DNA of 64,000 nucleotides, from contig NC_134080.1 of the NCBI RefSeq assembly GCF_000715075.1, positions 40,900,758-40,964,757 of the forward strand. Direction: 5' to 3'. The position numbers and the translations under genes were made by a program. Source of the stretch: Nicotiana tabacum (lineage: Eukaryota; Streptophyta; Magnoliopsida; Solanales; Solanaceae). Shown here piece by piece: positions 1 through 10,534 of the stretch (the stretch's first letter is position 1; each line of letters begins with the position of its first letter). The notes beneath the pieces are model-generated. The model was not told where the DNA came from and did no database searches. It saw nothing but the letters and a program-made list of their open reading frames with translations.

Positions 1-10
1 ATTTTAAATT

Positions 11-257
11 TGTTATGATAAATATCACATTATGGTGGATGTCTACTCTTCTTTCATGATCTTCATCTCAAATGCTTAATGACATATTCCATGACATATT
101 TTCTTCACTTTTTATGCCTATATAAAGGTCTTGTAATAGATAGGAAAATACACACAATTGAAGAAGAAATAAGAATCTCTCTTCCTCTCTTTCTATCTAT
201 ATCTCTTAGTTTGTTTTGCTTGTTCTATATTGTTATTTTGGGTTATATATTATAACA
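11..257 (+). repeat. Copia 1 5' LTR
   Basis: 247 bp, starting TGTTATGATA and ending TATAACA. It contains a TATA-like tract (GCCTATATAAAGG near 116-128), which would place the transcription start in the following CT-rich stretch. It matches the 3' LTR closely except for a 33-bp insertion in the latter. Confidence 0.95.
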
Positions 258-280
258 CGTTATCAACACGAGGCTCTACC
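258..280 (+). other. Copia 1 putative primer-binding region
   Basis: Directly after the LTR the sequence reads CGTTATCAACACGAGGCTC. The same stretch (CGTTATCAGCACGAG) follows the 5' LTR of copia 2 on the minus strand (about 34455-34469). This is not the usual initiator-Met site TGGTATCAGAGC, so the primer tRNA is not identified; the shared position and sequence are the evidence for a primer role. Confidence 0.6.
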
Positions 281-341
281 ATCTCAAGAAGATCTTTGAG
301 AAAATTAAGGTATAATTTTTCTCAAATTTGTATTTTTTTAA

Positions 342-884
342 ATGTCTGATATTATGAAAAGAAAGTTCGTTGCCCTTGAAATTTCGGGCAAGAACTATAT
401 GACATGGGTATTGGATGCTGAAATCCATTTAGATGCAATGGGTCTTGTAGACGCCATTAAAGATAAAGATAAAGCATCTACACAAGACTGTGTTAAGGCC
501 TTGATTTTCTTGCGCCATCACCTCGATGAAGGGTTGAAAATTGAATATCTCACAGTGAAAGATCCATTTGTTTTGTGGAATGGTTTAAAGGAAAGATATG
601 ACAACTTAAAGTTGGTCACTCTTCCACAAGCACGATATGATTGGGCTCATCTTAGACTCCAAGACTTTAAGTCTGTTTCTGAATATAATTCTGCTATGTT
701 TAGAATTACTTCCAAATTGAAACTCCGTGGAGATAATATCAGTGACTATGATATGCTTGAAAAAACGTTTACAACGTTTCATGCTTCCAATATGGTCTTA
801 CAACAGCAGTACCGAGAGAAAGGCTTCACAAAGTACTCTCAGTTGATTTCTCTTCTACTTGTGGCTGAACGAAACAATGAGTAA
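342..884 (+). pseudogene. Copia 1 gag, truncated
   Basis: 180 codons from the first ATG after the leader. The protein resembles the N-terminal and central part of copia nucleocapsid polyproteins (UBN2/DUF4219 type): a tryptophan-rich start around residues 15-25 (YMTWVLDAEIHL), then the segment ending LWNGLKERYDNLK, QARYDWAHLRLQDF and YSQLISLLLVAERNN. Full-length gags of this family continue into a basic tail with a CCHC zinc knuckle; here a TAA ends the frame and no knuckle is visible downstream. It is also out of frame with pol, so this is a broken gag. Confidence 0.85.
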
Positions 885-1279
885 TATCCTATTAATTAGT
901 ATTCTAGTCTCAGTGATCTTTTAACGATTTTAACTTTCCTATACATTGCTTTAATTCTCTTTAAGAAAAGGTTTACAAGTACCCTAGAACAACTTTTGTT
1001 ACTTCACCCTCAATTTTTTTTATGAGTATGTTCTTTTCTTACACGGATCAATTATGTTTCATACAATGTGTAGGAAAATGCAAATAATTTATACTTGTAA
1101 ATAAATTTGTTGTAGTTGTATTAGTCATATGTGTACTTGTATTATTTTTTGCGTAATTATTTGTATAATAATTAGAATTTGCCAGAAAATGCATTAAAGG
1201 CTACTATTGAATTATTGGTTTAACTTTATTTCTTTTCCATTTTTCTCTAAAAATACTAATATTTATTCATATACTTCTT
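885..1279 (+). other. AT-rich spacer between gag and pol of copia 1
   Basis: About 395 bp without recognisable coding potential where the zinc knuckle and the start of protease would be expected. Rich in A/T with no long frame. It is either a decayed stretch or a replacement of the original coding DNA. Confidence 0.6.
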
Positions 1280-3214
1280 TTGTATGTCAAACTATGGGAA
1301 GCAAATATGGATATCTTTCAAAGCAAACTTGGATCAAAGTTCAATTATAAAAATATTTGCTTAATTGATTCATGTACGACACATACAATATTCAAAGAGA
1401 AGAAATATTTCTCTCATTTAAGTATGTGTAAGGCAGATATTACTACAATTTCTGGTAGTAGTAATCTAATTGAAGGCTCTGGAAGAGCTACTATAACTCT
1501 GCCTATGAGAACAATAATTATCATTGAGAATGCAATGTTCTCCTCCAAGTCCAAGAGGAACTTGTTGAGTTTTAAAGATATCCGCAAAAATGGATTTCAT
1601 ATTGAGACAATAGATGAGAATAATATGGAATATCTCATCGTTACCAAGAATGTCTCTGGCCAGAAAAGAATTATTGAGAAGTTCTCATCTTTATCTTGTG
1701 GCCTGTATTGGACAAAAATTAGTGCAATTGAGGCACATTCTACCTTAAACCAAAAGGTTACTGCTTACAATACTTTTGTACTTTGGCATGATCGATTGGG
1801 CCATCCTGGATCAATTATGATGAGACGAATCATAGAAAACTCAAATGGGCATCCATTAAAGAATTTGAAAATTCTTTTAAATAATGAATTTTCTTGCACT
1901 TCTTGTTATCAAGGCAAGTTAATTATAAGACCATCACCAACAAAGGTTGGGATTGAGTCCCCTGCGTTTTTAGAACGTATACAAGGGGACATTTGTGGAC
2001 CTATTCACCCACCTAGTGGGTCGTTTAGATATTTTATGGTCTTAATAGATGCATCCTCTAGATGGTCTCATGTATGCCTATTGTCATCTCGCAACCTCGC
2101 GTTTGCAAAATTAATGGCACAAATAATCCGATTACGGGCACAATTTCCCGATAATCCAATAAAGTCTATTAGACTTGATAATGCTGCTGAGTTTTCATCC
2201 CAGGCATTTAATGATTATGGCTTATCAATTGGGATAAAAGTGGAACATCCTGTAGCTCATGTTCACACTCAAAATGGCCTTGCAGAGTCTTTAGTTAAAC
2301 GTGTGCAATTGATAGCAAGACCGTTACTCATGAAAACGAAGTTGCCCACTTCTGTTTGGGGTCACGCCATTTTACATGCAGCAATGCTAATTCGTCTCAG
2401 ACCGACAAATTATCACAAATATTCCCCGTTGCAATTAGTTTTGGGTCATGAACCTAATATATCTCATCTAAGAATTTTTGGATGCGCTGTATATGTGCCT
2501 GTAGCACCCCCATATCGCACCAAGATGGGTCCCCAAAGAAGGTTAGGAATATATGTTGAGTTTGATTCACCCTCCATTATTCGTTACCTTGAAACATTAA
2601 CGGGAGATTTGTTCACTGCTCGTTGTGCAGATTGTCGATTCGATGAGGCATTTTTCCCAAAATTAGGAGGAGAAATTAGTGAAACAAAACGTGAAATTTT
2701 GTGGAAAAATACATCATTGTCTCATCTTGATCCACGTGCATCTATTTGTGACACAGAGGTGCAAAAGATTATCCATTTGCAGAAAATAGCAAATCAAATG
2801 CCAGATGCATTTACGGATTTGAAAAGGATAACAAAATCACATATCCCTGCAGAGAATGTTCCAATCCGTATTGATGTCCCTATTGGACAATCTTCTAGTG
2901 TCATAGCTAATGAGTCAAAAACACGCCTAAAACGTGGCAGACCATTAGGTTCTAAGGATCGAAATCCTAGAAAAAGAAAAACAAATGATCAAGATGACAC
3001 TACGAAAGAGTCTCATAAAGAAATTCACGATTTAACCAATCCTGAGATTCATGAGGAAATCAATGAGCCTGAGACTCAAGAAAATAAAGAACTATCAATA
3101 AATCCAATCGATATTGAGACAAATTTGAATCGAATGGATATAGTGGTAGATTACATCTTTGCATATAATGTTGCATCTAGCATTATGCAAGAAAGTGAGG
3201 ATCTTGAACCTTAA
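1280..3214 (+). pseudogene. Copia 1 pol, part 1: protease remnant and integrase
   Basis: 644 open codons; the ATG is only the first in frame, not a known start. Residues 27-38 (LIDSCTTHTIF) match the copia protease active site, with Asp30 kept and Cys in the third place of the triad where Gly or Ala is more usual. The GAG-pre-integrase zinc site has HDRLGH near 170-175 and CTSC at 206-209. The integrase core has Asp237 (GDICGP), Asp300 (RLDNAAEF) and Glu336 (NGLAESL), which is exactly the D,D35E spacing. A Lys/Arg-rich tail follows (KRGRPLGSKDRNPRKRK). The frame ends in TAA at 3212-3214, but homology to pol continues in the same frame, so this is an internal stop. Confidence 0.93.
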
Positions 3215-4816
3215 TCTGTTGGAGAATGTCGACAAAGACTTGATTGGCCAAAATGACAAGAAGCAATCCAATTAGAGTTAAGTTCACTTGCAAAACGTGA
3301 AGTTTTTGGGCCTGTAGTCCAAACACCTAATGGTGTTAAGCCTGTTGGCTACAAATGGGTCTTTGTACGCAAAAGGAATGAGAAAAATGAGGTACAAAGA
3401 TATAAGACACGCCTTGTTGCGCAAGGATTTTCACAAAGGCCTGGTGTCGATTATGAAGAGACATATTCTCCTGTTATGGATGCTATAACATTTCGTTATC
3501 TCATTAGTTTTGCTGTCCATGAAAAGATTGACATGCATTTAATGGATGTAGTTACAACCTACCTTTACGGCTCACTTGATAATGAGATATACATGAAAAT
3601 TCCCAAGGGATTTAAAATGCCTAACGCACAGAATTCAAATTCCCGGGAAACATTTTCAATCAAATTGCAAAGATCTTTGTATGGTCTAAAGCAATCAGGA
3701 AGAATGTGGTATAACCGTCTTAGTGAGTATTTATTAAAGGAGGGTTACATAAATGATGTCATTTGTCCATGTGTTTTTATAAAGAAAACAACATCGGAAT
3801 TTGTTGTACTTGTCGTATATGTTGATGACATAAACCTTATTGGAACTCCTACAGAACTCCAAAAGGCAACTGATTATTTAAAGAAGGAATTCGAGATGAA
3901 AGATCTCGGAAAGACAAAATTATGTCTCGGTTTGCAAATTGAACATTTGACAAATGGGATTTTTGTTCATCAATCTGCCTACATTAAAAAGGTATTGAAA
4001 CGGTTTTACATGGATGGAGCACATCCATTAAGTACTCCGATGATTGTTCGATCACTTGATGTGAATAAGGACCCGTTTCGACCTCAAGAAAAGAATGAAG
4101 AGCTTCTTGGTCCTGAAGTACCATATCTTAGTGCAATTGGTGCACTAATGTATCTTGCTAACACTACAAGGCCTGACATAACTTTTTCGGTTAATGTCTT
4201 AGCAAGATATAGCTCTGCTCCTACAAGGAGACACTGGAATGGGATCAAACACATATTGCGATATCTAAAAGGGACTACCGATATGGGCTTATTTTATGGC
4301 AATGATTGCAATCCCGATCTTGTTGGTTATGCCGATGCTGGGTATTTATCTGACCCGCATAAGGCTCGATCTCAAACTGGTTATGTGTTTACATGTGGCG
4401 GCACTGCCATATCTTGGCGATCGACTAAGCAATCAATCGTGGCTACTTCTTCTAATCATGCTGAGATAATTGCTATTCATGAAGCAAGTCGAGAATGTAT
4501 TTGGTTGAGGTCTATAATACATTTTATCCGAGACAAATGTGGTTTGAAGTGTGAAAAACTACCCACAATTTTGTATGAAGACAATGCAGCATGCATAGCC
4601 CAATTGAAGGGAGGATTCATAAAAGGAGATAGGACAAAGCACATTTCCCCAAAGTTATTTTTTACACATGATCTTCAAAAGAATGGTGATATCAATGTGC
4701 AACAAATTCGTTCAAGTGATAATATGACTGATTTGTTTACCAAATCTCTACCAACATCAACCTTCAAGAAACTGGTGTACAAAATTGGGATGCGAAGACT
4801 CAAGGATGTGAGTTGA
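3215..4816 (+). pseudogene. Copia 1 pol, part 2: reverse transcriptase and RNase H
   Basis: Continues the frame of part 1 after the TAA and a second in-frame stop, TGA, at about 3257. Reverse transcriptase starts near 3310 (GYKWVFVRKRN, then KTRLVAQGFSQRPGVDY); the catalytic YVDD is at 3818-3829; SLYGLKQSGRMWYNRL precedes it. RNase H follows (GYADAGYLSDPHKARSQTGY, then SSNHAEI, YEDNAACI, KHISPK). The end DLFTKSLP is the usual copia C-terminus. An ATG at 3476 opens a 446-codon frame, but this lies inside the polymerase domain and is unlikely to be a real start. Confidence 0.93.
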
Positions 4817-5032
4817 TGCTCTCATCAGGGGGAATTAATACGCGTTGTACTCTTTTTTCCCTTACAAGGTTTTGTCCCACTGGGTTTTCCTTGCAAGGTT
4901 TTTAACGAGGCAATAAAAAGGCGTATTTCTAATCATGTGTACTCTTTTTCCTTCACTAGAATTTTTTCCCATAGGGTTTTTTTCTAGTAAGGTTTTAACG
5001 AGGCACATTATCTTTGGACATCCAAGGGGGAG
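4817..5032 (+). promoter_or_regulatory. Copia 1 3' non-coding module and polypurine tract
   Basis: Between the pol stop and the 3' LTR lie two related units, each ending in TTTTAACGAGGCA (near 4901-4913 and 4994-5006). Each can fold: unit 1 has CCTTACAAGG paired with CCTTGCAAGG around an inner CCCACTGGG; unit 2 has CCTTCACTAGAA paired with TTCTAGTAAGG around CCCATAGGG. The polypurine tract AAGGGGGAG abuts the LTR at 5032. The same module occurs in copia 2 at 25093-25320. The fold is inferred; the repeats are seen. Confidence 0.75.
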
Positions 5033-5312
5033 TGTTATGATAAATATCACATTATGGTAGATGTCTACTCTTCTTCCATGATCTTCATCTCAAATGCTTA
5101 ATGACATATTCTATGACATATTTTGTATGTTCAATGACATATTCCATGACATATTTTCTTCACTTTTTATGCCTATATAAAGGTCTTGTAATAGATAGGA
5201 AAATACACACAATTGAAGAAGAAATAAGAATCTCTCTTCCTCTCTTTCTATCTATATCTCTTAGTTTGTTTTGCTTGTTCTGTATTGTTATTTTGGGTTA
5301 TATATTATAACA
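5033..5312 (+). repeat. Copia 1 3' LTR
   Basis: 280 bp; same ends as the 5' LTR. It has one extra 33-bp direct duplication around 5102-5167 (GACATATT...ATGACATATT repeated), which the 5' LTR lacks. Other differences are a few single bases. Confidence 0.95.
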
Positions 5313-5317
5313 AAATT

Positions 5318-5884
5318 GTTAGTTATTGTGACTTATAGTACTTTTTATGTAGTTTCCAAATATATATAAATTTTATATATAAAAAACTTAAATACTCTAT
5401 GTCCGAATTCACGGTGAAAGTTAAGAAGTTTGACTCTCGAAATCCGAAAAATATCATCCTTTTTGGGACGGAGGGAGTATCGTTTTATTTGTTTCTCCCT
5501 CGATATATATCCTGCTAAATTTTTGAAACACCAGGAATATTTGCAGGGAGCACCATGCTAATTGGTTAACATAGTGAGGCAGGCACGACTACTTCTTCAT
5601 AATGAAGCTCCCAATTGAGTATCAACTATGATTTGATGCATTCTAAATAGAGGCGGAGCCAGGATTTGAAGGTTATGAGTTCTGAACTTATCAATGAACT
5701 CTAGCTCGCTTTAGTTATTGGGTTCGCAATTAAATATTTCTATATATTTAATGGATTTTCTAATACAAATATAGGGTCTAAGCAAAAGCTATTGGGTTCG
5801 TCCGAACCAATAACTACTACACTACCTCTGCCCCGATTCTAATCCCATAATAATGCTGGGAAACAAATATCAAGATATTCTTAC
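5318..5884. other. Gap between copia 1 and synaptotagmin exon 10, with MITE remnants
   Basis: Two transposon-like pieces are visible. Near 5455-5479 the end GGGACGGAGGGAGTA matches the terminal sequence of Stowaway-type MITEs, preceded by a decayed body; the other end is missing. At 5648-5842 a second short element, with imperfect inverted ends (AGGCGGAGCCAGG and CCTCTGCCCC), resembles a dispersed solanaceous MITE. No further synaptotagmin exon is convincing here. Confidence 0.5.
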
Positions 5885-8800
5885 CTGTCCTCGATTTTTG
5901 TTGTCCCTTTGTATCTCCAGATCCTTCACCAGTTTCAGCCACACATCCTTCACTTTACCGGGCTCAAGGTCTTTCAAATCTATTCGAGCACAACCAATGA
6001 ATTCAGCAGCCTGAATCCCTTCATCATCATAAACTCTAATTGTTATATGTTGAGTGGATATGTCTTCAACTATGAACTCAAAGTGCTCATTCCAGATCGG
6101 ATTTAAGCAGTTATCCTTAACAAAGGAAACAAAATCTGGAGTTAAACATTCCTAATCAGGAAATAAATAAATTAAGGACAACAAGAGACACAAGTTCTCT
6201 TACAATAACTTTGCTGGTCTTTGTCCTGTCACGTAGTGGACGTATAAACAACTCAACAAAAGGATCAGACTTCCCAATGATGTCTTTATTAGTCAACTCT
6301 TTGGCTTCGATGAGCTTGACTTGTAATATACCAACCGGCTTTAGCTCCAGGTCACTGCAAAAAGAAAAGAGAACATTTTTTGTTGGAAATAAGGTCCTTC
6401 TCCTCACACTTAGTATTTCAGATCGAGAAGCAGTTAACTTTCCGCCAGAAGATTGGACTTATTCCAGAACTATCATTCATTAGAAAATAGTACATATACT
6501 GCAACCTTATTCGGTAAGTATATTCCAACAAAAGACAATTTCATGCAGAAATAGATCTAGTGTAGTTTGTAATGGTATTTGTTAAATCCCACATTTGTTG
6601 AGGGAATATGTTGTGGTCTCCTCATATAGTCTTGGTCTCTTGGACAACCCTCCCCTAATGAGCAAGCTTTAGGGTTGAGTTAGGCCAGAGGTTGCAAAAG
6701 TTAAAAACATTTCAAGGGAAGACAGTTCATATCATTCAGCTTAGGATATACATTACAGTGGGCAGTGCACGATCAATTTATAGGTTAGAACTATTTCGCC
6801 GTTCTATCTGAATAGATAATCTGGGAAAATAGTGTCTCATTTTTCTTAGGTATGTTATTCCAGATTAAAATTAAGCTCCCGTTTTCAAACAAAAGAGAAC
6901 CTTTACTATCGAGTGGTTAAAAAGAAAAAGTCAAGCAATGAGTATAGTGTTGTTTAGGAAAATGGCACACCTATAGTCTCCTGGTAATATGGGAACGATT
7001 TTGCGGACAGGCCAAGTGATAGAATCTTCAATTGCATCCCGTATTGTACCCTGTGCAAGCAGATCGCATACCATCAAGCAGTTGCATTTTCAGAGTTTTT
7101 TGTACCACAAAATACCGGGTTCTCAATTAGAATTTAGGAATCCAATTTTGGCATGAGAAATGAATTAATTTTTGTAAGGAATAACTCTACAGTTTTCAAT
7201 TCATTTGCATCTGAATAAGCAAGAAATAAAACATACGACATTTCAAACCTCAATGGCATCAGATACTCCGGGAAGAGCCGAGATATCACCACCCACAACT
7301 TTGAGAGTGAAATCCAGATTTTTCTACAGCCAGAAACATTCAGGATAAACGTATAATATCAGAACGAAGATTATCTCCAGCGAAAATACTTAAGAGAAAC
7401 ATTTTCATATGGTAAGCAAGAATGAGAACAGAACCAAAAACGAAATTGAAGATGCATATCAAAATGTTTAGTCTGTTCTTACATCAAGTCTGTGAGCCTT
7501 AAACAGTACATAAAAGCAAAAAGTGTGTACCAGGCCATTTGACGTCCATGAAAACTTGTTTGTCGAAAACTTCATAACCAAATTATAGAGGAATAATTTG
7601 CGCTCACCTTTTGACGCAAGGAGTAACAAACCGCTCCAAAACAAGGAAGCTCAGCAACTAGTGGTTTGAATATCAACCGGAAAACCCCAGTGAATCCGAT
7701 ATTCTTGACCTACATTAAACAAGTGGATTAGGAGGAGAATGAACAAGATGATTCTTGATTAGTAGTGAAGTTTCCATGAATAACTTCTTGATCTTTCAGC
7801 AAAAAAGGGATTTTTCGTAGACCAATATTTCGAAAGGGAAGTATGATGTAAAATTTGACTTAACAGCATGGACTGAATTTCTTCCAATGCAAGTAAATTA
7901 TTCTCTCAGACCCAAAGTTTCATGTTAGTAAAAAATATTAGTAGATTTTAATCTGAATAGTTCATGAAGTTTATTCATTTCCTGCTTGCATCAAAATTTT
8001 CTTCTTACCATAATGAGCTACTCATTTATTGCAAAAACAGAGATGTCAAAAGTACCTGTATAGGTAGTGCGACACCAACTAAAGTCTTAATATCTAGCAC
8101 AATATTAGGATTTCCATCCCACTGCATTTCCAATTCCATAATAATTTCCCCAGGATCACCATCAATAATAGAAACTCCTGAAAGACAAAAAGGAGATGTC
8201 GGGGTTAAATTATTCCAAGCAGATTAATAACTTGCTTATGATAGGAAGTGGATGGCTAGCCTATCGAAAAACAAGGGGGAAGTTAATGGATATAAGCATA
8301 AAAAACTTCTACCACTTATAGGATTGACTATGCAAATTTACATCCATGTTAAAAGTCAGAATACCAATCACCGTGAAAATTCGTATACAACATTGAAGAC
8401 CATTAAAATTTCTATCGGTCTCAAGGACTAATTCATATGTAGAGGTTGGCGTTTAGTGACAAGAAAAGAAACTATATCATCTGAACAAATTGGTAACTTC
8501 ATAAGGAATAGAAATCTCTCAGTAACTAAGCAATTAAAAGTGGACCTATAAAAGCAATTACTTTAATGTCAAAAAAATGGAGCAACTAATGAACTAACCT
8601 GTGAAGGATGGAGCAACAGTACCCAATGTGAGCTTTGAAAATTTGAGAGCAGCTAAGATAGATGGTCTATATTGCTCAAGGACTGGCTCAACAGATGTTC
8701 TTATCAACTCTGATGCTGCCTAAGCCAAGAATTGACACAAACTTAAAATGAGACAAGAAAAAAACAGTAAAAGCCAATCAAGAAATGGCGGAGCTAAGTG

Positions 8801-10534
8801 TGCTGAAGGGAGTTCAATTGAATTCCCCTCGTCGAAAATTAAATTGTACAAATAAGGTGAAGACAATTTTTTGGTGTATATAAATAGTTAAGTTATTTAC
8901 TCGTTGTTCAAGTTTTCATTTTTTTAATCCCCTTGTCAAGGTTCTGTTGAGTGTATGAACAAGATCCCACATAGAAAGTAGAAACGAAAAATAAGTTACT
9001 TATAAAGAGTTGGATACTCTTGATAGTGTGAGGCCTTTTGGGGAAAAAGCGGGCTTGGCCCAAAGCGGATAATATCACACCATGTAAAGAGTATTTTTGG
9101 GCCGTTTTAGCCCAACAACTGTGTTAGGATCGAGAACCCCGGGTAGTGCGGAATTTAGCCAAACAACGTTATAATGACAATAACAAAGACAATGCAAGTT
9201 GATAATAATGACAATTAAAGAAGATATAAAGGAGGCACAAATTTAACGTGGTTCGGTCAAGGTGACCTACGTCCACAAGCGGAGAGAACCAATTTCACTA
9301 TACTAACACGAGTACAAAAAAGAGAGTACAAAATTAGAGTAAATACTCTAAATAATCCAAACACCCCAAGAGAATAACCTCACAAGATCACTTCAAAGAA
9401 AGGGTTCACACAAGTGTTTCCCAACACTCACTCTCTTACAAAATACTCTCAATACAGGAGGACGTATAGGAGAAATTGAACTAAGTCTTGCAAGTTCACA
9501 AAGGCAAGTTGCCAACTTGCAAGAGATCTCCACACTTATTCAAACTTGGTGGCCGCCAAGCACACCGTTCTTATAGGCACATGCCTATCTGCTAACTAAG
9601 AATGAGTTAGGATTTTATAATAAAGAAAAAAATCATCTTTTTCTAGTAAAACCAATTAGAGCATATTACAAACTGGTATCAAAGCCAATGGTTTGGCGCA
9701 ACAAGTATGAAGATGGTGGAGTGACGGTGTAGGGCCCGACTTAGTATCTTTTCCTTTTTATGGACCGGTTTACTACCTGTACCCTATCGTCTTTAATCTC
9801 CAAATTAGCCCATAAATGATGATGGGTGATGTGTACCTTAGTTCAAGAGTAAGATTATTAGATGTGTGTGAACAAAGTCACATATGAAAAGTAGAAATAA
9901 CAATAAGCTACTTATAAAGAGTTGGATACTCTTGATAGTGGTGAGGTCTTTTGGGAAAAACTGTACGGGCTTGGCCCAAAGTGGCACATCATGTCAAGAG
10001 TATCTTGTAGCCAGACTACCTGGTTCCGCCACTGTTAATCAAGAAAAGGTATGCTAAAGATTCAAAAACACAATTACCTCATCAACATAAGGCCAGATTT
10101 TTTCTAAGTGCTGGTTAAGCCAATTCAACTGCAATTAACAAAAAGGAAATACAACATCCATTATTAGCAAATTGAATGCTTTTAATAACACCTATATATA
10201 AGCCCAAAAAAGTTACAGAAATGCAACTCAACTTTTGCTTCTGTGAAAAGACAACCCAAGAAGGGTATGCTTCAGGAGGAAGAAGTTTTCTTGAATCTTG
10301 AACTGTCATCCTGGCAAATGCTGCTATGGCTTTTGCCTAACAAAATATCAAAAACATCAAATTATTACAAGAAAATACAAAATACCAATTCCAACGTGAA
10401 AATAAATCCAAAAAATTAGAAAAAAGTACCAAATCAATGCGAGCTTTGGATCTGTTATTTTGAAAACGAGCAAAACAAACTATCAGACCAACACCCAATG
10501 CAGCACCTAAGAAGAACCCCACCAACAAACCCAT
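5885..10534 (-). CDS. SYT5-like: Plant synaptotagmin, SYT4/SYT5 type, exons 1-10 (3' part missing)
   Basis: Ten exons read on the minus strand: 10430-10534, 10217-10336, 10078-10128, 8599-8719, 8056-8177, 7608-7709, 7249-7323, 6971-7050, 6204-6354, 5885-6115; together 386 codons without a stop, all joined GT-AG. Residues 1-21 are a hydrophobic anchor (MGLLVGFFLGAALGVGLIV). Residues about 70-250 are the lipid-binding SMP domain (SWVVFSQKQK, KNIGFTGVFRLIFKPLV, VVGGDISALPG, DSITWPVRK). From about 260 the first C2 domain keeps acidic loop residues (NKDIIGKSDP, YDDEG). Plant synaptotagmins of this group tether ER to other membranes, acting as lipid-transfer proteins (family knowledge). They normally carry a second C2 domain, which would lie to the left and is not found in the window. 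The exon 2 donor is damaged (see separate entry). Confidence 0.92.
6585..6715. repeat. Dispersed repeat fragment in synaptotagmin intron 8
   Basis: A stretch from TGTTAAATCCCACATTTG to GAGTTAGGCCAGAGG looks like a dispersed plant repeat, possibly the end of a small LTR element. Its class and limits are uncertain. The rest of this 616-bp intron shows nothing specific. Confidence 0.35.
8952..10011 (+). mobile_element. TRIM-like non-autonomous LTR element in synaptotagmin intron 3
   Basis: Two related direct repeats, 8952-9117 and about 9865-10011, share TATAAAGAGTTGGATACTCT, GAGGYCTTTTGGG and GGGCTTGGCCCAAAG. The left one ends CCCAACA; two bases later, once the inserted solo LTR is removed, TGGTATCAAAGC follows, close to the initiator-Met primer site. 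There is no coding sequence inside. This fits a terminal-repeat retrotransposon in miniature. The right repeat is degraded at its end. Confidence 0.6.
9122..9670 (+). repeat. Solo LTR inside the TRIM-like element
   Basis: 549 bp from TGTTAGGATCGAG to CATATTACA, with the 5-bp direct repeat AACTG at 9117-9121 and 9671-9675. It starts TG, ends CA, and has no internal coding region. Removing it with one repeat copy restores the LTR-primer-site junction of the host element. The family is not identified. Confidence 0.75.
10226..10232 (-). other. Lost 5' splice site of synaptotagmin exon 2
   Basis: Minus strand reads AAAAG followed by TTGAGT at the place where the family ends this exon (...SQKQK, next exon LNWLN). 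A consensus donor would be GTGAGT, so one base at intron position +1 (plus-strand 10231) seems changed. The next GT in frame is GTAACT, 15 bases on, which I used for the exon end at 10217; this adds five residues, LSCIS. Confidence 0.7.

Larger units (their letters stand above)
11..5312 (+). mobile_element. Copia 1: complete Ty1/copia LTR retrotransposon
   Basis: The element runs LTR, primer site, gag remnant, integrase, reverse transcriptase/RNase H, 3' non-coding module, polypurine tract, LTR. The order integrase before reverse transcriptase is the copia order. It is bounded by the 5-bp direct repeat AAATT at 6-10 and 5313-5317, and the LTRs start TGTTAT and end ATAACA. It lies antisense to, and on the 3' side of, the synaptotagmin exons, so it is either in an intron of that gene or just beyond its broken end. 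It is not coding-competent: gag is cut short and pol has two in-frame stops. Confidence 0.95.

Noticed and set aside
5540..5625. Possible next synaptotagmin exon on the minus strand (a phrase like TTGGGAGCTTCATTATG)
   Set aside because: Frame does not hold, no good acceptor in phase, and the similarity is only a few residues.
6211..6483. 90-codon frame on the plus strand
   Set aside because: Antisense to synaptotagmin exon 9, which has splice sites and family homology on the other strand.
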